Shown: in pieces, positions 32,476 through 41,239 of the stretch
Layout of the letters: each line of letters opens with the position of its first letter
How positions within the stretch are numbered: position 1 is the first letter of the stretch
Virus record (IMG/VR): IMGVR_UViG_3300022821_000037
Location: 1-43,611 of that record
From: a virus
Direction: 5' to 3' (one strand)
DNA length: 43,611 nucleotides
Position numbers and translations under genes: made by a program
The notes under the pieces: generated by a model
Told to the model about the DNA's origin: nothing
Seen by the model: the letters and a program-made list of their open reading frames with translations, nothing else
Database searches by the model: none

Positions 32476-33335
32476 TGAAACTTAACACAAGAGAAGAAGT
32501 ACAGGAATTTCTTAATAATCATTTTGATGATGAATTCCAGCATTGGGAAGTTGATACCAGAATAATTTGGATATATCAAGCGTCTAATGGAACAGGGAGA
32601 TACCAAAGCCAGAAAAATTTAAACTATGGTGTAATTGGGATTCTTGGTAAGCCTGTTGAAGTTGAAGTTGACCCATCAGGAAGTTTAACTTTCAGTAAAC
32701 AATCAACATTTAAAAGAAAACCATACACGACTTTTACTACAATTAGTAAAACTGAAGATGGTGGTTATATTTTAATTAAGTATGTAGGTTTTCTATATAA
32801 TACTTTCCTTGAGAACATGGACAACATGAGAGGGAACTCATCTTACAACAAAGCTGTTGAGATGTCTGGGATTGAAAATCCAACAGATGAAGAAATTGCT
32901 ACTACAATGGCAACTCAAATTTACGGTTTAAGAAAAGATGCTCCAGAGATTGATCCTAACACTGTAACTCTTGATGTTCATACTGAGATGGTTGATGGTA
33001 AGCTTGAGATAACTGGAGATTTTCGTATAGCAGGAGAGCCATCTAATCCATTAAGATGGATGTGGTGGGTCAACCCAGCTGAAGGAGTTTTAGGAACTGC
33101 ATCAAGCGGAAAAGCCGCAGGAGAGTACATCGGAGGTAGAAAGAAGTTTACTGTTAATTCAGATTTTAGAGATCGTGAATCGTTTATGATCATGAATACC
33201 AAGGATGTTGAAATTAAATGTTATGCTCAATATAAAGAGCAGGATGGCGATCTTAAAATGAAGAGTAAATTTGTTACAATTGACTTAACAGGAGCGCTAC
33301 CTTTATATGATTATTTCGGATTAGTGGGTAAATAA
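32475..33335 (+). CDS. Unidentified myovirus structural protein 2 (neck/tail candidate)
   Basis: 286 residues. It shares a feel with its neighbour (HWEVDTRIIWIYQASNGTGR near the N-terminus versus WAWKSSRTGNW), hinting at a common fold. It contains TVTLDVHTEMVDGKLEITGD and RWMWWVNPAEGVLGTASSG (about 193-212), and ends ALPLYDYFGLVGK. Together they may be a paralogous pair of neck or sheath-terminating subunits. The start codon overlaps the preceding stop. No direct family assignment. Confidence 0.45.
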   Translation: MKLNTREEVQEFLNNHFDDEFQHWEVDTRIIWIYQASNGTGRYQSQKNLNYGVIGILGKPVEVEVDPSGSLTFSKQSTFKRKPYTTFTTISKTEDGGYILIKYVGFLYNTFLENMDNMRGNSSYNKAVEMSGIENPTDEEIATTMATQIYGLRKDAPEIDPNTVTLDVHTEMVDGKLEITGDFRIAGEPSNPLRWMWWVNPAEGVLGTASSGKAAGEYIGGRKKFTVNSDFRDRESFMIMNTKDVEIKCYAQYKEQDGDLKMKSKFVTIDLTGALPLYDYFGLVGK

Positions 33336-33356
33336 GCGATTTTTGCCTCAAACGGA

Positions 33357-33388
33357 CTATTTATAGTTGAAATAAAAGACTATAAATA
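33357..33388 (+). promoter_or_regulatory. CTATTTAT plus TATAAATA before the T4-type terminase
   Basis: CTATTTAT at 33,357-33,364 and a T4-late-promoter-like TATAAATA at 33,381-33,388 whose last A is the first base of the ATG. The 52-nt gap holds nothing else. Confidence 0.35.
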
Positions 33389-36204
33389 TGTCTATAATAA
33401 AAAAAGTACCAAAAAGTGAACATAGGTTTGAGTGGTTTAAATGCAGCACAGACCCTGTTTATTTTTTGAACACATACGGGAAAGTTTTCGATGCTCGAAA
33501 GCAGCTTATCTCGGACATGACCTGTTTTGATTATCAGGAAGATGTTGTTGATGACTTCTTAGATCATCGATTTAATATTACATTAAAAAGTCGCCAATGT
33601 TTACCTAAAGGAACTTACGTCAATACTCCTGATGGAATTAAATCAATAGAATCGTTTAAAAAAGGCGACTCAGTTTGGTCATATAATCTGTCTTCAGAAG
33701 AGAAAAACATTGATCGAATATATGATGCGTGGCAAAGCGGAGTTCGTAAGTGTATTACTTTTAAGTTAAGGGATACTCGAAATTTTACTGTTGGAGTAAC
33801 CCATCCTTTTTTTATTGAAGGTAAAGGATGGGTTAAAGCTAAAAATCTTTCCAAAGGAGATCAGGTTGTATTTGAAAAACCCGACTTTGGAAACAAAATT
33901 CCTCGCAATTCTTTTGTAATCGCTTTAGCTTATATGATTACAGATGGGAGTGCTGTTAAGCAGCCAAAATTTACAAATACAAACAATTTATATCTACAAG
34001 AATTTTCAGAATGTGTAAATGAACTATGCCCTAATCTCGACATTCGAAAAACACCTAAAGGAAACGGGTTTGATTTATTTCCTCATCAACCTCACGGCTC
34101 TACTTCTAAAAATCCTTTTATGACAATTTGTGAAGAAATGGGTGTAGATAAAAAGTCTGAGTTTAAAACACTTCCAAAAGAAGTGTTTCACTGGAATAAA
34201 AAATCGACATCATTGCTTGTAAATAGACTTTTTGCTGGAGATGGATGGGTTACAATACATGATAGGGGAAATAATAAAAGATTAGAGTTTGGTATTGGCT
34301 CTCCTTGTGTTGAATTTCTTTATCAAGTTAAAGAGCTTTTATTAAGGTTTAATATTACTTCTAATGTTTATCAAGTAACTGGAATGAAGAATCAGAAAAA
34401 TGATTTTTGGAAACTTAGAATTACTCATTCAAAGGCTTGTAAAATTTTTATAGAAGAAATTGGGATTTTTGATAAAACTACGGAAGAACATTTAAAAATT
34501 GTAAATTCCCATAAGAACGATGTAAAGTATGATTCTGTTATTAAGACAGTTAAAGGTGCTGGAGAGTTAATGTGCTATGATATTTCTGTTGAAAAAAATG
34601 AAAACTTTTTTATTGATGGCTTATTAACTCATAATACGGGACTCTCAGTTATTACTGCTGGGTATTGCGCTTGGCGACTTATGTTTGGTAAAGATGAGAG
34701 AATTCTTATTATTGCCAATGATGGCGCTGGTGCAATCAGATTTCTTGAAACAGTTAAGCAGTTTATTGATTATTTACCAGAGTTTCTTAAGCCACCCAAA
34801 CCAAAAAACGCACCTTCAATCTACAAAACTGAAAACAAGAAGATGCTTCAGTTCCACAACAATTGTCAAATTGAAGCAAAAGCCGCATCTCCTCAAGCAG
34901 GTCGTGGGGAGTCTTTGACTTTACTTGTTTTAGATGAGGTCGCTTTTATTAAGGATGCTCCAGAGATTTGGAAAGCTGCATCTACCGCTCTTTCGATGAC
35001 AAAAGGCGATGCTATTTTGATTTCAACTCCATACGGTACAGGGAATTTATATCACCAAATATGGAAGGGGGCAGAGGATGGAGATAATGACTTTAATCCA
35101 GTTGAAGTTCATTGGACACAAAACCCAATTGCTGCTGAAGATTTAGAGTGGAGGATAGATGATGAGGGTGAGAAATACCCTTGGTCTCCTTGGTATGAAG
35201 ACCAGTGTATTCGTTTAAATAATGACCCCGTAGCTATTGCTCAAGAGCTTGACCTTTCTTTTGAAGGATCGAAACACTTAGTGGTAAATGCTAAAATTAT
35301 TAGGAAATACAGAGACCGTATTACTTTTGATAAGATTTCTCCAAAATGCTATTTCGATTGGAGAAGTTTAGAGCTTCCTTTTACTCATGATAAAACTCCG
35401 TTTTATATTTGGAAACTACCAGAACCTGATAAATCATATATTATTGGAGGTGACGTTTCTACAGGGGGGGGTCAGGATTTTTCTACCCTACAAATTATCT
35501 GTGTTGAAGACATGGAACAGGTGGGTGAATTGAAAATTAAAATTGATGCTGATGAGATTGCTGATATAACTTATGCAGCAGCAAAGGTTTATAATGATGC
35601 GTTTGTGGCTTTGGAGTGGAACTCTATGGGATCAGCCGCTTGTTTGAGATTGAACAAACAGTTGGGGTATAAGAATATGTTTTATTCCAGAAATGTTTTG
35701 GATATGCACACTCGACCAAAGGATGTAAGAAAATCCCAGAAGATTGTGGAAGGTGTAACCATCCCCGGCTTTGTGACAACATCCAAAACTCGACCTCTTC
35801 TTATGGAGTGTTTAATTCGAACCATGCGTGAACGTCAGGTAATAATCAACTCAAAACGTTTACTTAGTGAATTTGACAACTTTGTGAAAATAAAAAATAA
35901 AGAACAACACGAAAGAGGTTTTAATGATGATTTAATTTTCGCTTTTGCTATCGCTATCTACATGAGAGAAACGGAGTGGCAAAATAAAGTTAAATCACAA
36001 GCTCAAACCAAAGCAATGCTTAACAGTTGGAATTTTGCTACCAATAGCTCTCATAGAACTTCAACACCAGAGATGCAAAAACGCAGCAAGGCGGAGTTAG
36101 AAGCAACTGAAAAAAGGCTTAAAAAAAGCGGATATTCCCCAATATTTTTAGGTGGAGCTTTAAAGAATGATGAAGATAGGGGAGATAATTGGGTTTTGGA
36201 TTGA
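33388..36204 (+). CDS. T4-type terminase large subunit (gp17-like) interrupted by an intein
   Basis: 938 residues: N-extein 1-70, intein 71-416, C-extein 417-938 (592 extein residues, normal for gp17-like proteins). Spliced, the junction reads KSRQ-TGLSVITAGY, the Walker A position of T4 gp17 (SRQLGKT) with Leu in place of the P-loop Lys, so the Arg of SRQ probably takes its role. Walker B LVLDE is at 513-517 and the STP coupling motif at 546-548. The nuclease domain shows Asp689 (GGDVSTGGGQDFS), Glu743 (VALEWNSMG) and a C-terminal aspartate in GFNDDLIFA. It packages the myovirus genome; splicing is needed to restore the ATPase. Confidence 0.92.
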   Translation: MSIIKKVPKSEHRFEWFKCSTDPVYFLNTYGKVFDARKQLISDMTCFDYQEDVVDDFLDHRFNITLKSRQCLPKGTYVNTPDGIKSIESFKKGDSVWSYNLSSEEKNIDRIYDAWQSGVRKCITFKLRDTRNFTVGVTHPFFIEGKGWVKAKNLSKGDQVVFEKPDFGNKIPRNSFVIALAYMITDGSAVKQPKFTNTNNLYLQEFSECVNELCPNLDIRKTPKGNGFDLFPHQPHGSTSKNPFMTICEEMGVDKKSEFKTLPKEVFHWNKKSTSLLVNRLFAGDGWVTIHDRGNNKRLEFGIGSPCVEFLYQVKELLLRFNITSNVYQVTGMKNQKNDFWKLRITHSKACKIFIEEIGIFDKTTEEHLKIVNSHKNDVKYDSVIKTVKGAGELMCYDISVEKNENFFIDGLLTHNTGLSVITAGYCAWRLMFGKDERILIIANDGAGAIRFLETVKQFIDYLPEFLKPPKPKNAPSIYKTENKKMLQFHNNCQIEAKAASPQAGRGESLTLLVLDEVAFIKDAPEIWKAASTALSMTKGDAILISTPYGTGNLYHQIWKGAEDGDNDFNPVEVHWTQNPIAAEDLEWRIDDEGEKYPWSPWYEDQCIRLNNDPVAIAQELDLSFEGSKHLVVNAKIIRKYRDRITFDKISPKCYFDWRSLELPFTHDKTPFYIWKLPEPDKSYIIGGDVSTGGGQDFSTLQIICVEDMEQVGELKIKIDADEIADITYAAAKVYNDAFVALEWNSMGSAACLRLNKQLGYKNMFYSRNVLDMHTRPKDVRKSQKIVEGVTIPGFVTTSKTRPLLMECLIRTMRERQVIINSKRLLSEFDNFVKIKNKEQHERGFNDDLIFAFAIAIYMRETEWQNKVKSQAQTKAMLNSWNFATNSSHRTSTPEMQKRSKAELEATEKRLKKSGYSPIFLGGALKNDEDRGDNWVLD
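33598..34635 (+). mobile_element. Intein with LAGLIDADG endonuclease in the terminase P-loop
   Basis: 346 residues from Cys71 (CLPKGTYVNTPDGIKSIESF) to Asn416 (GLLTHN), followed by extein Thr+1. Splicing block B is VTHPFF (TxxH-like) and the C-terminal blocks are CYDISVEKNENFFIDGLLTHN-type. The two LAGLIDADG motifs of the homing endonuclease are AYMITDG (181-187) and VNRLFAGDGW (278-287), both with the acidic residue, so it is probably active. The target is the most conserved codons of the terminase ATPase. Confidence 0.9.
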
Positions 36205-36255
36205 ATTTTCTAAAAACCCGTAATACATTGATTTACTCAAAAGACAAAAACTCAA

Positions 36256-38754
36256 ATGGCTGATAATTTAATAACAGAACAGTTAAACAACCCATCTAAC
36301 GATAATAATGGAGTTGGAATATTCAAAAGCGCACTAACAGCTCTACGATCTGGCAGAAGGACAACTGATCAATCAGGTGGAGGAATAATGCCTCCAACTT
36401 CTCAAAAAGAATTTGTTGAGCAAAAACAACAAGAATTTCTTGATTGGCAAGTTTCTAAAATTAATGAAGACTTATATACCAGAACTCTTTATTACGATAC
36501 TGATAGAATTGCGGCTTTCCAAGATTTTAGAGCAATGGATATGTCGCCTGAAATTTCAGCGGCACTTGATATACTTCGGGATGAATGCCTTGCAGGAGAT
36601 ACAGTAATTCCTCTCCTATCAGGAGAGAAAGTAACTATTGAAGAACTTTATAATAGAAAAGATAAAGATTTTTATGTATTTGGATGTAATCCAGAATCTA
36701 AAAAATTTGAAGATTCTTTATGTGAGAGGGTAACATACAAAGGTGAACAAGATGTTTATAAAATTATGTTTGATGATAGTTCATTTGTGGAAGCCACCAG
36801 TGAACATCTTTGGTTAAATAGAGAAGATGGAGAATATACAAAAACAAGTGACTTAAGAGAGGGTCATATCATCGCTTCTATGTATCAAAGTAATTCTAAC
36901 GAAGAAGATCGCATTCAAGGTAAGGTGGTTTCTGTTGAATATGTAGGCAAAAAGAAAACTTATGACCTTGTTAATTCAGGTAAGCATCACAACTTTGTAG
37001 TATTAACTTCAAATGGTACTGGAGTAGTTTCTCACAATTGTTTAACTCGTGGAGAGAACGGTAAGATTTTTCAAATCTATTCTCAAAACGGTCGTATTCA
37101 AACAGCTTTAGAAGATTTAGTGGAAAAAAGGCTTAACCTTCCTTATAACTCTCGTTTTATCATCCGTGATATGATGAAGTACGGAGATTGGTTTGCTTTT
37201 CTTGATGTTGTTAAAGGAGAGGGGATTGTTAATTTCTCAACTCTTGCTGGAGAAGAAGTTAGGAGAATTGAAGGAGGAGTCCATGAGGGTGTTCAGGGTA
37301 ATATTCCTTATTACAGATGGGACACTAAAGGAATGGACTTAGAGTTTTGGCAAGTTGCTCACTTTAGATTACTTGAAGATTCAAGAAGGCTTCCTTACGG
37401 ACGGTCAATTCTCGATTCTGCTCGTAAACTCTGGAAACAATTGCAACTTGCAGAAGATGCAATGCTTGTGTATCGTCTTGTAAGAGCGCCAGAAAGAAGA
37501 GTTTTTTATATTGAGGTTGGTAACCTTGAAGAGCCAGATATTGAACAGTTCATGATGAAACTTCAACATCAACTGAAGAAACAACCTTTGGTGAATCAAA
37601 ATAATGGAAATGTTAATTACAAGTATGACCCTTTAAATGTTACTGAAGATTATTTTATCCCAGTTAGGGCGGATAGAATGTCGAAGATTGAGACCCTTCC
37701 GGGGGCAACCAATCTGGGCGAAATTCAGGATATTGAGTATTTAGAGAAGAAGCTTTTTGCTTCTTTAAAAGTTCCAAAAACTTATTTGAATTACACAGAA
37801 AACCTACCCGGTGGGTCTACTCTCTCGCAAGCTGACTTACGTTTTGCAAGAACTGTAAATTCAATTCAAGAAGCCTTCCTTGTAGAGTTACGAAGAGTGG
37901 CATCTATTCACCTTCACTTCCTTGGTTTTCCAGAAGAAGAGTTGGAGAATTTCCAAATAATGCTAAACAACCCTTCTTCTCAACAAGAACTTCTAAAGTT
38001 AGAGACAATGAAGGCTCGTGTTGAAGTGTTTAAAGAATACTACTCAACAGACGCTAACTCGCCTGTTTCTTATACTTGGGCAATGGAAAATCTTCTTGGT
38101 TTTTCTAAATCAGATATTAAACTCCTTCTTAAGCAGAAGAAAATTGAAAAACGTCTATTCCTTGAAATTGACGCAGCGGCTGAAACCTATAAGAAGACTG
38201 GATTATTTTCTGATATTGACGCTATTTATGAGCTTCCAAATGCTGATGAAATCATTGCTGGCGGAGGCGCTGGCGGAGATAGTGAAGGTGGAGACGACTT
38301 CGGAGGTGGCGGAGGCGGAGGACTCGGTGGAGGTTTTGGCGGAGCAGAAGAACTTGATTTAGGCGGTGAAGACCTTGGGGGTGAAGACCTTGGGGGTGAA
38401 ACAGCGGATATACCTGAAGAGCCAGCAGTAGAAGATTTGGCTGAAAGATATAAGAAGCATGAAAATAATTCAGAACGTCTTATTGACGAGCTTTTAGGTC
38501 AAGATGTAGAGGAAATTATTGCTGAGACTGTAGAAGATCAAATTCAGGATCACAAAAAGGTTTACGGTGAAGCGCAGAGACTTTTAGATTCTTTGGAAAG
38601 GGAAGTTGATTTTAATCAATTTGAAACAATAATGGAAGCTCATGCTCAGGGTCGAAACCCAATTATTACTAAACATGAAATGCTTGTAAAAAAAGCCCAA
38701 GGGTTAATTGATCAAATTGATGGTGAAGTTGATGGTGAAGTTGAGGTGATATGA
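36256..38754 (+). CDS. T4-type portal protein (gp20-like) interrupted by a mini-intein
   Basis: 832 residues: N-extein 1-110 ending SAALDILRDE, intein 111-261, C-extein from Cys262. The extein carries gp20 landmarks: AFQDFRAMDMSPEISAALDI, DWFAFLDVVKGEG, LEFWQVAHFRLLEDSRRLPYG and RAPERRVFYIEVGNL, then LPGATNLGEIQDIEYLEKKL and LNYTENLPGGSTLSQADLRF. The C-terminal tail is unusual: a Gly-rich stretch (about 660-700) and three repeats of LGGEDLGGE-type, then acidic helices. The portal forms the packaging and ejection channel. The terminase/portal order matches T4-like genomes without the sheath and tube genes between them. Confidence 0.9.
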   Translation: MADNLITEQLNNPSNDNNGVGIFKSALTALRSGRRTTDQSGGGIMPPTSQKEFVEQKQQEFLDWQVSKINEDLYTRTLYYDTDRIAAFQDFRAMDMSPEISAALDILRDECLAGDTVIPLLSGEKVTIEELYNRKDKDFYVFGCNPESKKFEDSLCERVTYKGEQDVYKIMFDDSSFVEATSEHLWLNREDGEYTKTSDLREGHIIASMYQSNSNEEDRIQGKVVSVEYVGKKKTYDLVNSGKHHNFVVLTSNGTGVVSHNCLTRGENGKIFQIYSQNGRIQTALEDLVEKRLNLPYNSRFIIRDMMKYGDWFAFLDVVKGEGIVNFSTLAGEEVRRIEGGVHEGVQGNIPYYRWDTKGMDLEFWQVAHFRLLEDSRRLPYGRSILDSARKLWKQLQLAEDAMLVYRLVRAPERRVFYIEVGNLEEPDIEQFMMKLQHQLKKQPLVNQNNGNVNYKYDPLNVTEDYFIPVRADRMSKIETLPGATNLGEIQDIEYLEKKLFASLKVPKTYLNYTENLPGGSTLSQADLRFARTVNSIQEAFLVELRRVASIHLHFLGFPEEELENFQIMLNNPSSQQELLKLETMKARVEVFKEYYSTDANSPVSYTWAMENLLGFSKSDIKLLLKQKKIEKRLFLEIDAAAETYKKTGLFSDIDAIYELPNADEIIAGGGAGGDSEGGDDFGGGGGGGLGGGFGGAEELDLGGEDLGGEDLGGETADIPEEPAVEDLAERYKKHENNSERLIDELLGQDVEEIIAETVEDQIQDHKKVYGEAQRLLDSLEREVDFNQFETIMEAHAQGRNPIITKHEMLVKKAQGLIDQIDGEVDGEVEVI
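36586..37038 (+). mobile_element. Mini-intein (no endonuclease) in the portal gene
   Basis: 151 residues from Cys111 (CLAGDTVIPLLSGEKVTIEE) to Asn261 (TGVVSHN), with extein Cys+1 (CLTRG). Blocks A and B (TSEHLWLNRED in place of a strict TxxH) and the C-terminal TYDLVNSGKHHNFVVLTSNG are clear. The spacing between them is too short for a homing endonuclease. Confidence 0.9.
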
Positions 38755-39005
38755 TAACTGAAGAATACTACAATAATATTAATGACTACTATGGTGTTAT
38801 CCAAATGTGGGGTGAGCTTAAAAAAGAAATTGATCAAATGGATGAATTTTTAATAAAAGCTTACGGAGGAAAGAAAAGGGGTCGTATTGCTAATTGTAAA
38901 AAAGCAAGGTCTTTACTCCTTCAATCACGTAAAGAAATGAAAGAAATTCAAAAGAGATTATTGCTACAAGAACAGGATTATAGAAGTGATACGGGTGATA
39001 TTTAA
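38751..39005 (+). CDS. Small helical protein after portal, unknown
   Basis: 84 residues, charged and helical: DYYGVIQMWGELKKEIDQMD, a GGKKRGRIANCKKARSLLLQ basic helix and KEMKEIQKRLLLQEQDYRSD. The ATG overlaps the portal stop (ATGA), and a terminator follows 4 nt past its stop. In T4 relatives a small gene often sits between gp20 and the prohead protease gp21, but no protease follows here. Function unknown. Confidence 0.55.
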   Translation: MITEEYYNNINDYYGVIQMWGELKKEIDQMDEFLIKAYGGKKRGRIANCKKARSLLLQSRKEMKEIQKRLLLQEQDYRSDTGDI

Positions 39006-39009
39006 AAGA

Positions 39010-39035
39010 GAAGTGCGAAAGCACTTCTTTTTTTT
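39010..39035 (+). terminator. Intrinsic terminator with GAAA tetraloop
   Basis: GAAGTGC-GAAA-GCACTTC then T8. A textbook terminator closing the terminase-portal unit and separating it from the polymerase locus. Confidence 0.93.
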
Positions 39036-39058
39036 GAGGTACTTTTCCTATTTTTGTG

Positions 39059-39066
39059 TATCTTTG
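39059..39066 (+). promoter_or_regulatory. Bacteroidetes-type promoter of the polymerase locus
   Basis: TATCTTTG matches the TAnnTTTG -7 box perfectly. A TTTTG ending at 39,036, 22 nt upstream, is a good -33 element. Start of transcription should fall near 39,072, shortly before the ATG at 39,086. Confidence 0.65.
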
Positions 39067-39085
39067 TATAAAATTTTCTCACTGC

Positions 39086-41200
39086 ATGTACATTATATTC
39101 GATACGGAAACCACTGGGCTTCCCCAAAATTATAAAGCCCCAATCACAGACACTCAAAACTGGACACGTCTTGTTCAGTTGGCTTGGATCGAATATGACA
39201 TTGATGGGAAAGAAACTTACAAGGCAAATCTAATTGTAAAACCAGAGGGTTTTGTTATCCCTCAAGATTCTATTGCAATCCACCGCATTACCAATGAGAA
39301 AGCTTTATCTGAAGGTATTAATGTGCAAGATGCTTTATCTCAATTTACAGAAGCGCTTAAAAGAAATCATTATTTAGTTGCCCACAATATTTCTTTTGAT
39401 GAAAAAATTATGGGTGCTGAGTATGTTCGTTCCAGTATGGACTATTCGGAACTTTATAGAATCACTCATGTTGATACAAAAAAGGAGTGTGTAGATTTTT
39501 GTAAAATACCACGAAGAGGCGGTCGAGGTTTTAAGTGGCCCAAGCTTACTGAGTTGCACGAAAAACTCTTCAATAGAGCTTTTGAAGATGCTCACGATGC
39601 CCTTGTAGATGTTGAGGCACTTGCTCGTTGTTTCTTTAAACTTCAAGAGATTGAATATCTCGGTTATAGAGATATTCCTCAAAAAGTAGATGGGCTTGAT
39701 TTCATTCCAAGAGAAAGAGCTACGTTTGATTATTATGGCGGTAAGTTATCTGATTCAGAACTTGATAAACCTGTAATTGCATTAGGAGTTCATACAGACC
39801 ACTCACTCCTTCGTGGAGGCGCAACGGCAAGTGATTATATTGAGGCTGCAAAAAAACTTAAACATCCTGCCATCGGTATTACCGATTGGAACACAATGTC
39901 GGGAACATTGGATTTTTGGATGAAATGCAAAGATGCAAATGTCCACCCAATATTGGGGATGGAAATAATGATTAATGAAAACATAGGTAAATTCGGTGAT
40001 GTTAAGGGTGAAGAGGGTGAGGATCACCCAATTAAATTTTTCATAAAAAACCAAGAGGGGTATGTTAATCTTAATCGTTTGTTGTATATGGCAAACACAG
40101 AAGGGTTTAGATATCCTCAGGGTCGAATTAAGACAGAGTGGGTTCTTAAACACAAAGAAGGTCTTATAGTAACTACTGGTGATCATAGAGGTTTTATAGC
40201 TGATCTTATGCGTAAAGGAAAAAGCGCTGCTGCCGAGGCTTATTTTAAACTTCTTCATCAACAGTTTGGGGAAGATTTCTATGTTGAAATAAAATTAAAT
40301 GAACTTTCTGATCAAAAGATACTTAATAGTTTTCTTTTAAATTTAGCAAAAAAGTATGGAGTTCAAGTTTTTATAGATAACGATGTTCATTATGCTTTCC
40401 CAGAAGATAAAGAACTTCAAGACACTCTTATGGCTATTGGTCAAAAAGCACCTTTAGCTAACGCTCGTCTTTTTGAATGTAGACATTTGTTTTACCCTTC
40501 CAGAAGAGATTATTTAAAGTTTAATCGCCAATTCGGGTATAACTATCCTGAAGATGTATTAATGCACTTTATGGATAACACACTTGCTTTAGGTCGTAAG
40601 TGTAGGTTTGATTTTGAGGTAGGTGTAGAAAAATATCCAAGATATGAACCTTCTGAAGATATTGTGGAGTTTTTTAAATCCGAAGATACTGAAGAAATTA
40701 TTTATAAACTTGCTTTTGGGAAGCTTGATAAAAAACTAAAAGAGAGAGCTAAAAGAACAAAAAAAGAGATTACAAAAGATGAGGTTCAAGAATACCATGA
40801 TAGACTAAATTATGAGTTAAAGGTAATCAAAGATAAGAAGATGCTTGATTATTTTCTTGTAAACTGGGAGTTGATTAGACATTACAGATCAACAGGTCAT
40901 GAAATAGGCGCTGCCAGAGGCTGTTTTATGCCTAACTCTAAAGTTATAATGTCAGATGGATTTAAAGCCCCTATAGACTCAATTAATATTGGAGATTTTG
41001 TTATGGATGCTTATGAAAATGAGAGAGAGGTGTTGGATGTTTTTGAATATGATGTAGATGAAGAAATGGTTTGCTTAGAGTTTGAGGACGGAAGAGTTAT
41101 AGAATGCACCAAAGACCATGAGATTTTAACAAAAAATAGAAGTTGGGTAAAGGCGGACGAATTGACAGAGGAGGATGAAATTGTCGATATATCAAATTAG
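39086..41200 (+). CDS. dnaE: Exonuclease-PHP-DnaE polymerase, N-terminal fragment ending in a split N-intein
   Basis: 704 residues from the ATG at 39,086; an in-frame GTG 30 nt earlier lies inside the promoter. Residues 1-190 are a DnaQ-like DEDDh exonuclease with Asp6/Glu8 (FDTETTG), Asp105 (HNISFDEKI) and His170/Asp175 (HDALVD). Residues about 228-500 are a PHP domain (GVHTDHSLLRGGA, then GITDWNTMSG; Trp268 replaces the metal-binding His, as E. coli DnaE has Phe there, so PHP is probably inactive). Then comes the start of the DnaE palm (LNYELKVIKDKKMLDYFLVN...GAARG). At Cys613 it switches to an N-intein of 92 residues and stops. It needs trans-splicing with the product at 42,240 to continue the GARG-SGGGSL active-site motif. 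Confidence 0.88.
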   Translation: MYIIFDTETTGLPQNYKAPITDTQNWTRLVQLAWIEYDIDGKETYKANLIVKPEGFVIPQDSIAIHRITNEKALSEGINVQDALSQFTEALKRNHYLVAHNISFDEKIMGAEYVRSSMDYSELYRITHVDTKKECVDFCKIPRRGGRGFKWPKLTELHEKLFNRAFEDAHDALVDVEALARCFFKLQEIEYLGYRDIPQKVDGLDFIPRERATFDYYGGKLSDSELDKPVIALGVHTDHSLLRGGATASDYIEAAKKLKHPAIGITDWNTMSGTLDFWMKCKDANVHPILGMEIMINENIGKFGDVKGEEGEDHPIKFFIKNQEGYVNLNRLLYMANTEGFRYPQGRIKTEWVLKHKEGLIVTTGDHRGFIADLMRKGKSAAAEAYFKLLHQQFGEDFYVEIKLNELSDQKILNSFLLNLAKKYGVQVFIDNDVHYAFPEDKELQDTLMAIGQKAPLANARLFECRHLFYPSRRDYLKFNRQFGYNYPEDVLMHFMDNTLALGRKCRFDFEVGVEKYPRYEPSEDIVEFFKSEDTEEIIYKLAFGKLDKKLKERAKRTKKEITKDEVQEYHDRLNYELKVIKDKKMLDYFLVNWELIRHYRSTGHEIGAARGCFMPNSKVIMSDGFKAPIDSINIGDFVMDAYENEREVLDVFEYDVDEEMVCLEFEDGRVIECTKDHEILTKNRSWVKADELTEEDEIVDISN
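40922..41200 (+). mobile_element. Split N-intein 1 (DnaE site 1)
   Basis: 92 residues: CFMPNSKVIMSDGFKAPIDS (block A), DGRVIECTKDHEILT (block B, TKDH) and the closing WVKADELTEEDEIVDISN. It ends where known split N-inteins end. Its partner C-intein opens the gene at 42,240. Confidence 0.9.
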
Positions 41201-41239
41201 ACCAGCACGAGAAACTAAAAAACTACTCTATTTAATAGT

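Noticed and set aside
5833-33364. CTATTTAT as a T4 late promoter (TATAAATA)
   Set aside because: It is close to the reverse complement of that motif, so it would fire away from the gene in every case. Only 33,381-33,388 has TATAAATA in the sense direction.
39056-39085. GTG at 39,056 as the polymerase start
   Set aside because: It overlaps the -7 promoter box. The ATG at 39,086 begins right before the exonuclease motif FDTETTG, as is usual for this fold.
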